This document shows positions 1 through 7,776 of a stretch of DNA of 64,000 nt, piece after piece. Made by a program: the position numbers and the translations under genes. The DNA is from an uncultured Glaciecola sp. (GTDB lineage Bacteria > Pseudomonadota > Gammaproteobacteria > Enterobacterales > Alteromonadaceae), in the NCBI GenBank assembly GCA_947496235.1, contig CANMCE010000006.1, forward strand, positions 1 to 64,000, in the 5' to 3' direction. How positions within the stretch are numbered: position 1 is the first letter of the stretch; each line of letters opens with the position of its first letter. The notes beneath the pieces were generated by a model. It saw only the letters and a program-made list of their open reading frames with translations, was not told the DNA's origin and did no database searches.

Positions 1-1
1 G

Positions 2-77
2 TGGTGGACGCAGCAAGGCTTGAACTTGCGACCCCCGCCTTGTAAGGGCGGTGCTCTCCCAACTGAGCTATGCGTCC
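2..77 (-). tRNA. tRNA-Val (anticodon TAC)
   Basis: On the minus strand a full cloverleaf can be folded. The 7-bp acceptor stem GGACGCA/TGCGTCC is followed by discriminator A and an encoded CCA, and the anticodon loop carries TAC, which reads Val GUA. The length is 76 nt including CCA. It lies just downstream of a strong promoter at 126-153. More tRNA genes of the same operon could lie beyond the left window edge. Confidence 0.95.
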
Positions 78-125
78 GTCTTTTCGTTGATGCTGTTGGT
101 CTGTGTCATCAAACAGTGGACGCGT

Positions 126-153
126 ATTATAGAGTTGGAGCGAGCAGTGTCAA
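126..153 (-). promoter_or_regulatory. Promoter of the tRNA-Val gene
   Basis: On the minus strand a perfect -35 TTGACA (153-148) and a perfect -10 TATAAT (131-126) are separated by 16 bp. The -10 is followed by ACGCG, a GC-rich discriminator of the type seen at stable-RNA promoters under stringent control. The tRNA-Val gene begins about 48 nt downstream. Expected to be a sigma-70 promoter. Confidence 0.8.
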
Positions 154-235
154 TACAAAAATATGAAAAAATTTATAAGCGCGTAATTTTCGAACAGTTA
201 TGGCGTTAAATTTGTAAAAAGCCCTTCCTCAGCGC

Positions 236-264
236 TTTAGAAAAAGGCCGAAAACAAGTAGAAT
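236..264 (+). promoter_or_regulatory. Candidate gltX promoter
   Basis: TTTAGA (236-241) and TAGAAT (259-264) are spaced by 17 bp and followed by the GC-rich GCGCGC. They lie 30 bp upstream of the gltX start. The -10 is good and the -35 is weak. The GC-rich discriminator resembles that of the neighbouring tRNA promoters, so growth-rate control is plausible. Confidence 0.45.
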
Positions 265-293
265 GCGCGCATCAATAAATTAGAGAGAAAATC

Positions 294-1703
294 ATGTCGG
301 TAGTTACCCGTTTTGCACCAAGCCCCACAGGTTATTTACACGTTGGCGGTGCAAGAACAGCCCTTTATTCTTGGTTGTTTGCTAAAAGCCAAGGTGGAAA
401 ATTTGTACTTAGAATTGAAGATACAGATATAGAACGTTCAACTGAGCAAGCTAAACAAGCTATTTTAGATGGCATGTCTTGGTTAGGTTTAGATCATGAC
501 GAAGGGCCTTTCTATCAAACGGAACGATTTGACCGTTACAATCATTACATTGATTTGCTACTTGAAAAAGGTTTAGCATATAAGTGTTTTATGTCCAGCG
601 CAGAATTAGACCAAATTCGTGAAGAGCAAGAAAAACGAGGTGAAAAACCGCGTTACCCTGGTACTTGGCGCGATCGCACTGATCATCCTGAAAATCAGCC
701 TTATGCAATTCGTTTTAAAAACCCACAAGATGGCGAAGTAGTTTTTAAAGACCAAGTAAGAGGCGAGATCCGCATTGCAAACAGTGAATTAGATGATTTG
801 GTTATTCGTCGTACCGACGGTGCGCCGACCTATAATTTCTGTGTAGTAATTGATGATTGGGAAATGGGTATTACCCATGTTGTGCGCGGTGAAGACCATA
901 TCAACAACACACCACGTCAAATTAATATTTTAAAAGCCTTAGGTGCTCCTGTACCGGATTATGCCCATGTATCTATGATTTTAGGCGATGATGGTAAGAA
1001 GTTGTCAAAGCGTCATGGTGCAGTGAGTGTTATGCAATATCGCGATGATGGTTATTTACCTCAAGCGCTGCTTAATTATTTGGTGCGTTTAGGTTGGTCT
1101 CATGGTGATCAAGAAATCTTCAGTCGCGAAGAAATGATTTCGTTGTTCAGCTTAAACCACATCAGTAAATCAGCCAGTGCATTTAACACGGAAAAGCTAG
1201 TTTGGTTGAATCAGCATTATATAAAAACCTTGCCAGCCGCTGAGGTGGCAGAACATGCACAATGGCATTTTGATCAGCAAGGCATTAATACTGAAAATGG
1301 TCCTTTGTTATCTGAAGTTGTGTCTATTCAAGCAGAAAGAGTTGATACCTTAAAAGAATTGGCAGAAATCAGCCGTTATTTCTATGAAGATTTCGAAGAG
1401 TTTGATGCGAATGCTGCGAAAAAACATCTACGTCCGGTAGCTAAAGAACCTTTACTGTTAGTGCAGGAAAAGCTGAAAAACATCACTGAATGGCATGCAG
1501 AGAACATCCAGTCAGCGATTAATAGCACTGCTGAAGATTTAGGCGTTGGCATGGGTAAAGTAGGGATGCCATTGCGAGTCGCTGCCACAGGTTCGGGCAA
1601 TTCTCCTTCGTTAGATGTTACCTTAGCGCTCATTGAACAAACTAAAGTTGTTGAAAGAATAAACAAAGCGCTTGAATTTATTGAAAATCGAGAAAATTCT
1701 TAA
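294..1703 (+). CDS. gltX: Glutamyl-tRNA synthetase
   Basis: Cytoplasmic class I aminoacyl-tRNA synthetase that charges tRNA-Glu with glutamate. The HIGH-type motif (PTGYLHVGG, residues 11-19) and the KMSKS-type motif (KKLSKRH, about residue 237) are both present, and the 469-residue length matches bacterial GltX (E. coli 471). In E. coli a zinc is held by C98, C100, C125 and H127. Here only C98 remains, with M100, W125 and D127, so this is probably a zinc-free variant, as in several other lineages. Two copies of its substrate, tRNA-Glu(TTC), are encoded directly downstream, which is consistent with a translation-oriented locus. The ATG at 294 has a purine-rich stretch (agagagaaa) just upstream. 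Confidence 0.97.
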   Translation: MSVVTRFAPSPTGYLHVGGARTALYSWLFAKSQGGKFVLRIEDTDIERSTEQAKQAILDGMSWLGLDHDEGPFYQTERFDRYNHYIDLLLEKGLAYKCFMSSAELDQIREEQEKRGEKPRYPGTWRDRTDHPENQPYAIRFKNPQDGEVVFKDQVRGEIRIANSELDDLVIRRTDGAPTYNFCVVIDDWEMGITHVVRGEDHINNTPRQINILKALGAPVPDYAHVSMILGDDGKKLSKRHGAVSVMQYRDDGYLPQALLNYLVRLGWSHGDQEIFSREEMISLFSLNHISKSASAFNTEKLVWLNQHYIKTLPAAEVAEHAQWHFDQQGINTENGPLLSEVVSIQAERVDTLKELAEISRYFYEDFEEFDANAAKKHLRPVAKEPLLLVQEKLKNITEWHAENIQSAINSTAEDLGVGMGKVGMPLRVAATGSGNSPSLDVTLALIEQTKVVERINKALEFIENRENS

Positions 1704-1711
1704 AAAAACCG

Positions 1712-1740
1712 TTGACATAAATCGGTCGGATGCCTAGAAT
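1712..1740 (+). promoter_or_regulatory. Promoter of the tRNA-Ala/Glu/Glu operon
   Basis: TTGACA (1712-1717) and TAGAAT (1735-1740) are separated by exactly 17 bp and followed by GCGCCCC, a strongly GC-rich discriminator typical of stringently controlled stable-RNA promoters. The -35 begins only 9 bp after the gltX stop codon. The first tRNA begins at 1789. Confidence 0.85.
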
Positions 1741-1788
1741 GCGCCCCGCTGTCACGGAACTGTAGCAAATAATACAGCTCCATTGACT

Positions 1789-1864
<76 letters not shown>

Positions 1865-1895
1865 ATAATCCGATGACAGTAATTTTGCGTTCTTA

Positions 1896-1971
1896 GTCCC
1901 ATTCGTCTAGAGGCCTAGGACACCGCCCTTTCACGGCGGTAACAGGGGTTCGAATCCCCTATGGGACGCCA
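1896..1971 (+). tRNA. tRNA-Glu (anticodon TTC), copy 1
   Basis: 76-nt cloverleaf with acceptor stem GTCCCAT/ATGGGAC, loop CTTTCAC with anticodon TTC, discriminator G and an encoded CCA. It is identical to the second copy 127 bp downstream, which suggests a tandem duplication or gene conversion. Confidence 0.96.
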
Positions 1972-2022
1972 AAATTTATACACAATCGCACTAGGCCGCG
2001 GTTGATGTTACAAAAAGGTTTA

Positions 2023-2098
2023 GTCCCATTCGTCTAGAGGCCTAGGACACCGCCCTTTCACGGCGGTAACAGGGGTTCGAATCCCCTATGGGACGCCA
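2023..2098 (+). tRNA. tRNA-Glu (anticodon TTC), copy 2
   Basis: Same 76-nt sequence as the copy at 1896, ending in an encoded CCA. Last tRNA of the operon. A rho-independent terminator follows 12 nt later. Confidence 0.96.
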
Positions 2099-2110
2099 TA
2101 TAATAAAAAA

Positions 2111-2134
2111 GCCACCTTTCAAGGTGGCTTTTTT
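2111..2134 (+). terminator. Terminator of the tRNA-Ala/Glu/Glu operon
   Basis: Perfect 8-bp stem GCCACCTT/AAGGTGGC with a 2-nt drawn loop, followed by six T. The right arm and T-run recur at 2298 without the left arm, as part of a 60-bp direct repeat. Confidence 0.85.
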
Positions 2135-2357
2135 ATTATTTGCGTATCTGTAAGATATGAGAGGCCCTTGGGTTCGACAACTTTGCGTTTAAGCAAAGTT
2201 GCACGCGCAATGCGCGCCCGTAGGGGGATTAAAATGCTTAGGCATTTTAATCATGAATCCCTTGGTTGATAAACTTAAATGCATTACGTGGCAACACAGG
2301 TGGCTTTTTTATTATTTGCGTATCTGTAAGATATGAGAAGCCCTTGGGTTCGACAAC
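2122..2357. repeat. 60-bp direct repeats flanking a hairpin-rich block
   Basis: Positions 2122-2181 and 2298-2357 are the same 60 bp with one mismatch, so a 176-bp unit is partly tandemly duplicated. Starting at the end of the first copy there are three hairpins: CAACTTTGC/GCAAAGTTG (2178-2201), CGCGC/GCGCG (2204-2216) and GATTAAAATGC/GCATTTTAATC (2227-2252, 11 perfect pairs). There is no ORF of note. The second repeat copy runs to just before dusC, so transcripts into dusC could carry part of this structure. It could be a duplication scar, a small mobile hairpin element or a structured RNA, and the sequence alone does not decide. Confidence 0.75.
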
Positions 2358-2378
2358 GTTATCTAACTAGACTCATTT

Positions 2379-3326
2379 ATGACAACATTTCAAACACCCC
2401 AAATCATTTTAGCGCCTATGGAAGGCGTGGTTGATCATCTCATGCGTGACATGCTTACGCGCGTGGGTGGGTTTGATTTATGTGTGACAGAATTTGTCAG
2501 AGTGGTCGAAAGCCTATTACCTGAAAAAACCTACCATCGCATTTGCCCTGAACTCTACAATGACTCTAAAACACCTTGCGGCGTGCCAGTGCGGGTTCAA
2601 TTATTAGGTCAACATCCTCAATGGTTAGCGGAAAATGCCGTGAGAGCCATCGAGCTTGGCTCATTTGGGGTTGATTTAAATTTTGGTTGTCCAGCTAAAA
2701 CTGTGAATAAATCAAAGGGTGGGGCGGTTTTATTGAAAGAGCCGCAAACCTTGTATGACATTATCAGTGAAGTAAGAAAAGCGGTTCCTTCAGAGCATGT
2801 GGTAAGTGCAAAAATTCGTTTGGGGTTTGATGATAAATCCCTAGCATTAGAAAATGCAGACGCTTTACAAGCTGCGGGCGCTAATTTACTCACAGTGCAT
2901 GCAAGAACCAAAACCGAAGGCTATAAGCCGCCAGCCTATTGGGATTGGATTGCTAAAATCAGGCAAATAGTACAGATTCCCGTTATTGCCAATGGTGAAA
3001 TTTGGTCGGCAGAAGATGCGATTAAATGCAAAAAACAAGCGAATACGCCACATATAATGTTAGGGCGAGGCGCACTAGCCTTACCCAATTTGGCTAACAC
3101 TATAGTAAACAACGAGGCCCCCATGACTTGGGACCAAGTAAAACAACTCTTGGTGGATTATTCTGGCTATGAAATTTTTGGTGATAAAGGCCGTTATTAT
3201 CCAAATCGAGTTAAACAGTGGTTGGGCTATATGCAGCGTCAATACACTCAAGCCAGCGAATTGTTTGAGCAAATCAAACGTATGCAGGATCCGCAACAAA
3301 TTCTCTCTGTATTAACCCAAGCTTAA
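2379..3326 (+). CDS. dusC: tRNA-dihydrouridine(16) synthase
   Basis: FMN-dependent enzyme that reduces U16 in the D-loop of tRNAs to dihydrouridine. The N-terminal LAPMEGV flavin-site motif (11-17), the catalytic-cysteine motif NFGCPAKTVN (C104) and the VIANGEIW and IMLGRGAL phosphate-binding motifs lie in a TIM barrel, followed by a helical tRNA-binding domain. The motifs VTEFVRVV and GVDLNFGCPAKTVN follow the DusC subfamily rather than DusA or DusB. The 315-residue length matches DusC. It stands as a single gene between the tRNA operon and the amidohydrolase pair. Confidence 0.93.
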   Translation: MTTFQTPQIILAPMEGVVDHLMRDMLTRVGGFDLCVTEFVRVVESLLPEKTYHRICPELYNDSKTPCGVPVRVQLLGQHPQWLAENAVRAIELGSFGVDLNFGCPAKTVNKSKGGAVLLKEPQTLYDIISEVRKAVPSEHVVSAKIRLGFDDKSLALENADALQAAGANLLTVHARTKTEGYKPPAYWDWIAKIRQIVQIPVIANGEIWSAEDAIKCKKQANTPHIMLGRGALALPNLANTIVNNEAPMTWDQVKQLLVDYSGYEIFGDKGRYYPNRVKQWLGYMQRQYTQASELFEQIKRMQDPQQILSVLTQA

Positions 3327-3433
3327 TCCATTCGTCCAAATTTTTCGGATGAAGCTATATCTGACTTGCTTTGAATCCCTGAAATCCTTATCTTAGTTGT
3401 ATAACAATAAAAACGACAAACTAAGGAAACCCT

Positions 3434-4837
3434 ATGCGAAGCAAGTCAAGTATGCGAATGCTTGGTGTCTCGTTGGCAATTTCGACGTTATTTTTAACCG
3501 CCTGCGGTGATGACAAGAAAGCCCAGCAAAGTGCCCAAGATAATCCGTTCCCTAGCACCTACCAACCCATTGAATCTAAACCTGTGGTTATTACCAACGT
3601 CACTATTCTTGATGGGATCGGTGGTAAAATCGACAAAGGCGCTATTTTGCTCGAAGATGGCAAAATAGTTGCGGTGGGAAAATCCGTAAAATCGCCGTCA
3701 GATGCTTTGGAAGTGGATGGCACTGGTAAATGGGTTACTCCAGGGATCATTGATAATCATAGTCATTTGGGCGTTTATCCTTCGCCTAGTACCCATTCTC
3801 ACTCTGATGGCAATGAAATGACAGGTCCAGTGACCGCAGAAGTGTGGGCCGAGCATTCAGTTTGGCCACAAGATCCAGGTTTTCAACGAGCCTTGGCTGG
3901 CGGTGTAACTAGCATGCAGCTTTTACCTGGTTCTGCGAACTTGTTTGGTGGACGAAGCGTTACCGTTAAAAACTTACCTAATAGAAGCGTGCAGGACATG
4001 AAATTTCCCGAAGCACCTTATGGAATTAAAATGGCCTGTGGTGAAAATCCTAAACGCGTTTACGGTAGTAAAGGCGGCCCAATGACCCGAATGGCAAACG
4101 TTGCTGGTTATCGTAAAGCTTGGATAGACGCACAGGAATACCGTAAGAAATGGGATGCATACAATGCTGCGTTAGAAGAAGGAAAAGCTGGAGAAGCGCC
4201 AAAACGTGATTTACGCATGGAAACCCTCGCTGGCGTGTTACGAGGAGATATTTTAGTTCACATGCATTGTTATCGTGCTGATGAAATGGCGGTGATGATG
4301 GATGTAATGAAAGAGTTCGATTATAAAATCGGTACCTTTCATCACGCAGTTGAAGCTTACAAAATCTCTGACATGTTAGCAGAAAATAACGTCTGTTCAG
4401 CCATGTGGGCTGACTGGTGGGGCTTTAAAATGGAAGCCTATGACGGTATTCGTGAAAACATTCCTATGGTGCATAATGCGGGCGCTTGCGCCATAGTGCA
4501 TTCCGATAGTGATATAGGTATTCAACGGCTAAACCAAGAAGCTGCAAAAGCATGGTCTGACGGCAAACGCGCTGGTATCGATATCAGTCAAGCGGAAGCA
4601 TGGCAATGGTTATCAGCCAATCCTGCAAAATCCTTGGGTATTTTTGAACACACTGGTTCATTAGAAGAAGGCAAAAATGCTGATGTAGTGTTGTGGACGG
4701 CAGATCCTTTCTCCACATATGCAAAAGCAGAAAAAGTATTTATCGATGGTGCCATGGTATTTGATTTAAATAACCCAGAGCTACAGCCAGTAAGCGATTT
4801 CGAGTTAGGCCAAACATTTTTAGGAGGTGCCCAATGA
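3434..4837 (+). CDS. Metal-dependent amidohydrolase, predicted lipoprotein
   Basis: Member of the imidazolonepropionase/dihydroorotase-like amidohydrolase superfamily; the substrate is unknown. A signal peptide ends in the lipobox LTAC with C24 as the predicted lipidated residue, so it should be anchored in the envelope facing the periplasm. The metal ligands of an active enzyme are visible: HSH (H109, H111) after VTPGIIDN, HMH (H276, H278), HH (H303, H304) and HSDSD (H356, D358). The C-terminal strand NADVVLWTADPF is typical of the family. Its stop codon overlaps the start of the next gene (ATGA) and a strong AGGAGGT ribosome site precedes that start, so the two are translationally coupled. 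The partner is a homologue without metal ligands. Confidence 0.88.
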   Translation: MRSKSSMRMLGVSLAISTLFLTACGDDKKAQQSAQDNPFPSTYQPIESKPVVITNVTILDGIGGKIDKGAILLEDGKIVAVGKSVKSPSDALEVDGTGKWVTPGIIDNHSHLGVYPSPSTHSHSDGNEMTGPVTAEVWAEHSVWPQDPGFQRALAGGVTSMQLLPGSANLFGGRSVTVKNLPNRSVQDMKFPEAPYGIKMACGENPKRVYGSKGGPMTRMANVAGYRKAWIDAQEYRKKWDAYNAALEEGKAGEAPKRDLRMETLAGVLRGDILVHMHCYRADEMAVMMDVMKEFDYKIGTFHHAVEAYKISDMLAENNVCSAMWADWWGFKMEAYDGIRENIPMVHNAGACAIVHSDSDIGIQRLNQEAAKAWSDGKRAGIDISQAEAWQWLSANPAKSLGIFEHTGSLEEGKNADVVLWTADPFSTYAKAEKVFIDGAMVFDLNNPELQPVSDFELGQTFLGGAQ

Positions 4838-6123
4838 GACATTTCACTAAAAAATTAAAAGCCGTTTCTTTGGCGATAATGACTATTTCAATGAGCGCAC
4901 AAAGCTTGGCTGAAGATATTGCCATTACAGGCGCAAAAATTTATACCATGGGTGAAGCAGGCGTTATTGAAAGCGGTACTGTGTTAATTAGCGATGGCGA
5001 AATTAAACAGGTTTTAGATAGTCAAAGAGTGCCAAATGGATATCGTGAAATCGACGCGACTGGCAAGGTTGTCACCCCCGGGTTTATTGGCGCGTTAACT
5101 AATTTGGGCTTGGTTGAAGTTGGTATGTCCGCTGGGACAGTAGATGCTAGAGCCGGCGCTCATCCGGTTAGTACTGTAGGTGCAGCCTATGATGTGCAAT
5201 ATGCCATAAATAAAGATTCAACTATAATTCCTATTACCCGTATTGAAGGTTTTACCTCAGCTATTACTGGCATGAGTGGTACCGGCCAATTGTTTAATGG
5301 GCAAGGCGCTATTATTGGTTTAGAGCCCGGTTTCAATAGCACCTTGAAAGCCAAGGCGTACGCGCATGCTGATCTCAACAATAATGGTGCCGATAGAAGC
5401 GGTGGTTCACGCGCTTCTTTGTGGGTAGCATTAAATCAAAGCTTGGAAGAGGCCGGTTTTGCTGCCAATTATGAATTTAGCCCGACTAAAGCATGGGAAG
5501 GTTGGATTACTAGTGCTGATGCAAAAGCTTTAGCACCTGTGATAAGTGGTGAAATCCCTCTATTGGTAACTGCAAATCGCGCTGCCGATATTCTGCAAGC
5601 GCTAGCATTGAAAGAAAAGTTTGCTAACTTGAATTTAGTGTTAGTGGATGCCACTGAAGGTTGGCGTGTGGCTGAGCAAATTGCGGCTGCAAATGTGCCT
5701 GTGATATTAAATCCAGAAGATAATATGCCGTCAGGTTTTGATCATCTTGGCGCTACTTTGGAAAATGCCGGTAAATTGCATGCTGCAGGGGTAAAAGTCG
5801 CGATTGGCATGAACACCCATAACATTCGATTAGCCGCCCAACACGCGGGAAATGCAGTGGCTAATGGATTGCCTTATGAAGCAGGCTTAGCATCTTTAAC
5901 TTCCAATGTTGCCAGTATTTTTAATGTGGATAATATGTTGGGTAGTCTAACCCCGGGTATGCGCGCTGATCTTGTTATTTGGTCCGGTGATCCATTAGAA
6001 GTGACTGAAGCTGCTGAGGTAGTCATTATCAATGGTGAAGAAATTGAGATGACGTCACGTCAGATTCAATTGCGTGACAGATATTTGAACCAAGATAAGT
6101 CTAAGCCGGTGAGTTACAGGTAG
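4834..6123 (+). CDS. Exported amidohydrolase-like protein lacking metal ligands
   Basis: Homologue of the preceding amidohydrolase with a cleavable-type signal peptide (residues 1 to about 26, SAQSLA-E) and no lipobox. The fold-defining parts remain: VTPGFIGA at residues 80-87, and the C-terminal LGSLTPGMRADLVIWSGDPL. All four ligand sites of the active family are replaced. HxH after the first motif is L88-T-N90, the HxH of the middle strand reads VTANRA, the next His site reads VDATEGW, and the HSD site reads GMNTHN. I infer a pseudo-enzyme subunit or a changed function, probably working with the upstream lipoprotein because the genes overlap by 4 bp. A metal-free catalytic mechanism cannot be excluded. 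Confidence 0.85.
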   Translation: MRHFTKKLKAVSLAIMTISMSAQSLAEDIAITGAKIYTMGEAGVIESGTVLISDGEIKQVLDSQRVPNGYREIDATGKVVTPGFIGALTNLGLVEVGMSAGTVDARAGAHPVSTVGAAYDVQYAINKDSTIIPITRIEGFTSAITGMSGTGQLFNGQGAIIGLEPGFNSTLKAKAYAHADLNNNGADRSGGSRASLWVALNQSLEEAGFAANYEFSPTKAWEGWITSADAKALAPVISGEIPLLVTANRAADILQALALKEKFANLNLVLVDATEGWRVAEQIAAANVPVILNPEDNMPSGFDHLGATLENAGKLHAAGVKVAIGMNTHNIRLAAQHAGNAVANGLPYEAGLASLTSNVASIFNVDNMLGSLTPGMRADLVIWSGDPLEVTEAAEVVIINGEEIEMTSRQIQLRDRYLNQDKSKPVSYR

Positions 6124-6135
6124 GGCTTCCACTAA

Positions 6136-6352
6136 GTCATCCCGCCGCTTCAATTTCGTCATCCCGCCGAAGGGCGGGATCTTGCGGTTAATTCAAAGAG
6201 ATTGCGACCTGCGTCGCAATGACGGGGAAAATAATACGTCATCCCGCCGCTTCAATTTCGTCATCCCGCCGAAGGGCGGGATCATGCGGATAACTCAACG
6301 AGATTGCGACCTGCGTCGCAATGACGGGAAGAAGTACCGAAGGGCGGGATCT
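6136..6352. repeat. Two REP-like dyad repeats (102-bp period) plus a partial third
   Basis: A unit of about 92 bp begins at 6136 and again at 6238. Each unit has a GTCATCCCGCCG direct motif twice, the dyad CCCGCC-gaa-GGGCGGG and the dyad ATTGCGAC-ctgc-GTCGCAAT. A fragment with GAAGGGCGGGATCT follows at 6338-6352. The block lies between two convergent genes (the amidohydrolase-like gene and tesA), the usual place for REP/BIME-like elements, where it may end transcription or protect mRNA 3' ends. No coding potential is convincing. Confidence 0.8.
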
Positions 6353-6365
6353 CCCAAACCACCCA

Positions 6366-7028
6366 TCAAGGTAAAATAATCGCCTCAAACTTCGGTTTAA
6401 TAAAATCCACTATCATGGGTTGGGCTTCAGCCACAGGATGAATACCATCGTTTTGCATTAATTCAGGTTTTAATGCGATGTCTTGTAGAAAAAATGGAAT
6501 CAAAGGCACCGCATATTCGTCTGCTAGTTGCTGATAGTTGTTGGTAAACATTTCACTGTACCGACGCCCATAGTTAGTTGGAATTTGAATCTCTTGCAAT
6601 ATTACTTGCACATCTTGCTCTTGGGCGAGTGCAATTTTTTGTGCGAGATTCTCTTTGATTTTATTCGGATTGTGCCCTTGAAGACCATTGTTTCCGCCTA
6701 ATTCTATATAAAGATGGGTGGGTTTATGTAAAGACAGTAACCGGGGCAAACGGGCTAATCCTCCATCAGTAGTATCGCCACTAATTGCTGCATTGATTAC
6801 TTCTATGGGCGCTTGCTCCTGTTTCCAACGTTCTGAAAGCAAATATACCCAACCTTCAGGTTCAGTTAATCCATAGGCTGCGCTTAAGCTATCGCCCAAT
6901 ATTAGCAATTTATATTTGTTTACATTTTCGGTGTCGCTTAGTGCTTGATCTGAATGAACATTAACGGAGAATAAAAGACTAACTGAAAGTAATAATATTC
7001 CTATTAATTTGTTGAATTGTTTTTGCAC
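6366..7028 (-). CDS. tesA: Periplasmic acyl-CoA thioesterase I / arylesterase
   Basis: SGNH/GDSL hydrolase that cleaves acyl thioesters and esters in the periplasm. With the GTG at 7028 the protein is 220 residues and opens with a clean signal peptide (MQKQFNKLIGILLLSVSLLF...). An AGGA lies 9 nt before that GTG. The open frame extends to a GTG at 7061, which would add 11 residues. The GDSL block has the nucleophile S47 (GDSLSAAYG), the oxyanion blocks are SGDT and GGNNGL (E. coli has GGNDGL), and the catalytic Asp-His are in DGIHP. It is divergent from ybbA-ybbP with only 34 bp between start codons, the same arrangement as in E. coli. Confidence 0.92.
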   Translation of the reverse strand: MQKQFNKLIGILLLSVSLLFSVNVHSDQALSDTENVNKYKLLILGDSLSAAYGLTEPEGWVYLLSERWKQEQAPIEVINAAISGDTTDGGLARLPRLLSLHKPTHLYIELGGNNGLQGHNPNKIKENLAQKIALAQEQDVQVILQEIQIPTNYGRRYSEMFTNNYQQLADEYAVPLIPFFLQDIALKPELMQNDGIHPVAEAQPMIVDFIKPKFEAIILP

Positions 7029-7062
7029 GCAAATTGATCCTGACGTTGAGAAAAAAAACACT

Positions 7063-7776
7063 ATGAGTACTACCCCTACAATGATTGAAACAAAAAGTCT
7101 TATTAAGAAAGTGAATACGAGCGAAGGTTCCCTACAGATCCTTCAACCTATTAGCTTTGAAGTCAAGTCTGGTGAAACAATTGCAATCATTGGCGCATCT
7201 GGCTCAGGAAAATCCACGCTTTTAGGTTTGTTAGCAGGGCTAGATGAAGTAAGCGGAGGTCACATTTTTTTAGACGGTGAGCCCTTACATGAAATGGATG
7301 AAGAAGCGAGAGCCAGACTGAGGGGCGAAAAAGTCGGCTTTATTTTTCAAAGTTTTATGTTGGTTCAATCCTTAACCGCGCTTGAAAATATCATGTTGCC
7401 TGCAGAAATTGCAGGTATGGACAACCCTAAAGAAAGAGCGCAGAAAATTATTCAGCAAGTAGGGTTAGAACATCGCGCCCATCATTTTCCAAATCAACTG
7501 TCAGGTGGTGAGCAACAACGTGTTGCAATCGCTCGAGCCTTCATTACTCAACCTAAGATCTTGTTTGCTGATGAGCCAACTGGAAACCTCGATTCTGCGA
7601 ATTCGCAAAAAGTAGAAGACTTGTTGTTTAAAATGAATGATGAGTTGCAAACCACGCTAGTCTTAGTTACCCATGACAATGAACTAGCAAAGCGCTGTCA
7701 ACGACAATTGAACATGAATGCTGGAACCCTCACAGAGGTCACTCAACCGCTTAAAGTGATAGCGGGAGGCGAATAA
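7063..7776 (+). CDS. ybbA: ABC transporter ATPase, YbbA (LolD/MacB type)
   Basis: Nucleotide-binding subunit of the YbbAP exporter-like complex at the inner membrane. Walker A is GASGSGKST (44-52), the ABC signature LSGGEQQR begins at 146, Walker B is ILFADE (166-171) and the His switch is LVTHDN. I chose the ATG at 7063 (237 aa). An in-frame start at 7009 would run through the divergent tesA signal peptide, which is unlikely. It ends in TAA directly abutting the ATG of the permease gene. Substrate unknown; E. coli YbbA-YbbP sits beside tesA in the same way, which suggests a lipid- or lipoprotein-linked task. Confidence 0.9.
   Translation: MSTTPTMIETKSLIKKVNTSEGSLQILQPISFEVKSGETIAIIGASGSGKSTLLGLLAGLDEVSGGHIFLDGEPLHEMDEEARARLRGEKVGFIFQSFMLVQSLTALENIMLPAEIAGMDNPKERAQKIIQQVGLEHRAHHFPNQLSGGEQQRVAIARAFITQPKILFADEPTGNLDSANSQKVEDLLFKMNDELQTTLVLVTHDNELAKRCQRQLNMNAGTLTEVTQPLKVIAGGE

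Noticed and set aside
1896-2098. Attachment site or integrated element at the tRNA-Glu pair
   Set aside because: The duplicated tRNA is full length and no integrase or foreign genes lie between or beside the copies.
6136-6352. Possible CRISPR array
   Set aside because: Only two long units with 102-bp period, repeated spacers too, internal dyads, and no cas genes.
6182-6379. 65-residue ORF over the REP-like repeats
   Set aside because: Its internal repetition simply mirrors the DNA repeat; no start signal and no protein-like pattern.
7009-7062. Upstream start for the YbbA ATPase
   Set aside because: It would translate the antisense of the tesA signal peptide; the ATG at 7063 matches where the family begins.
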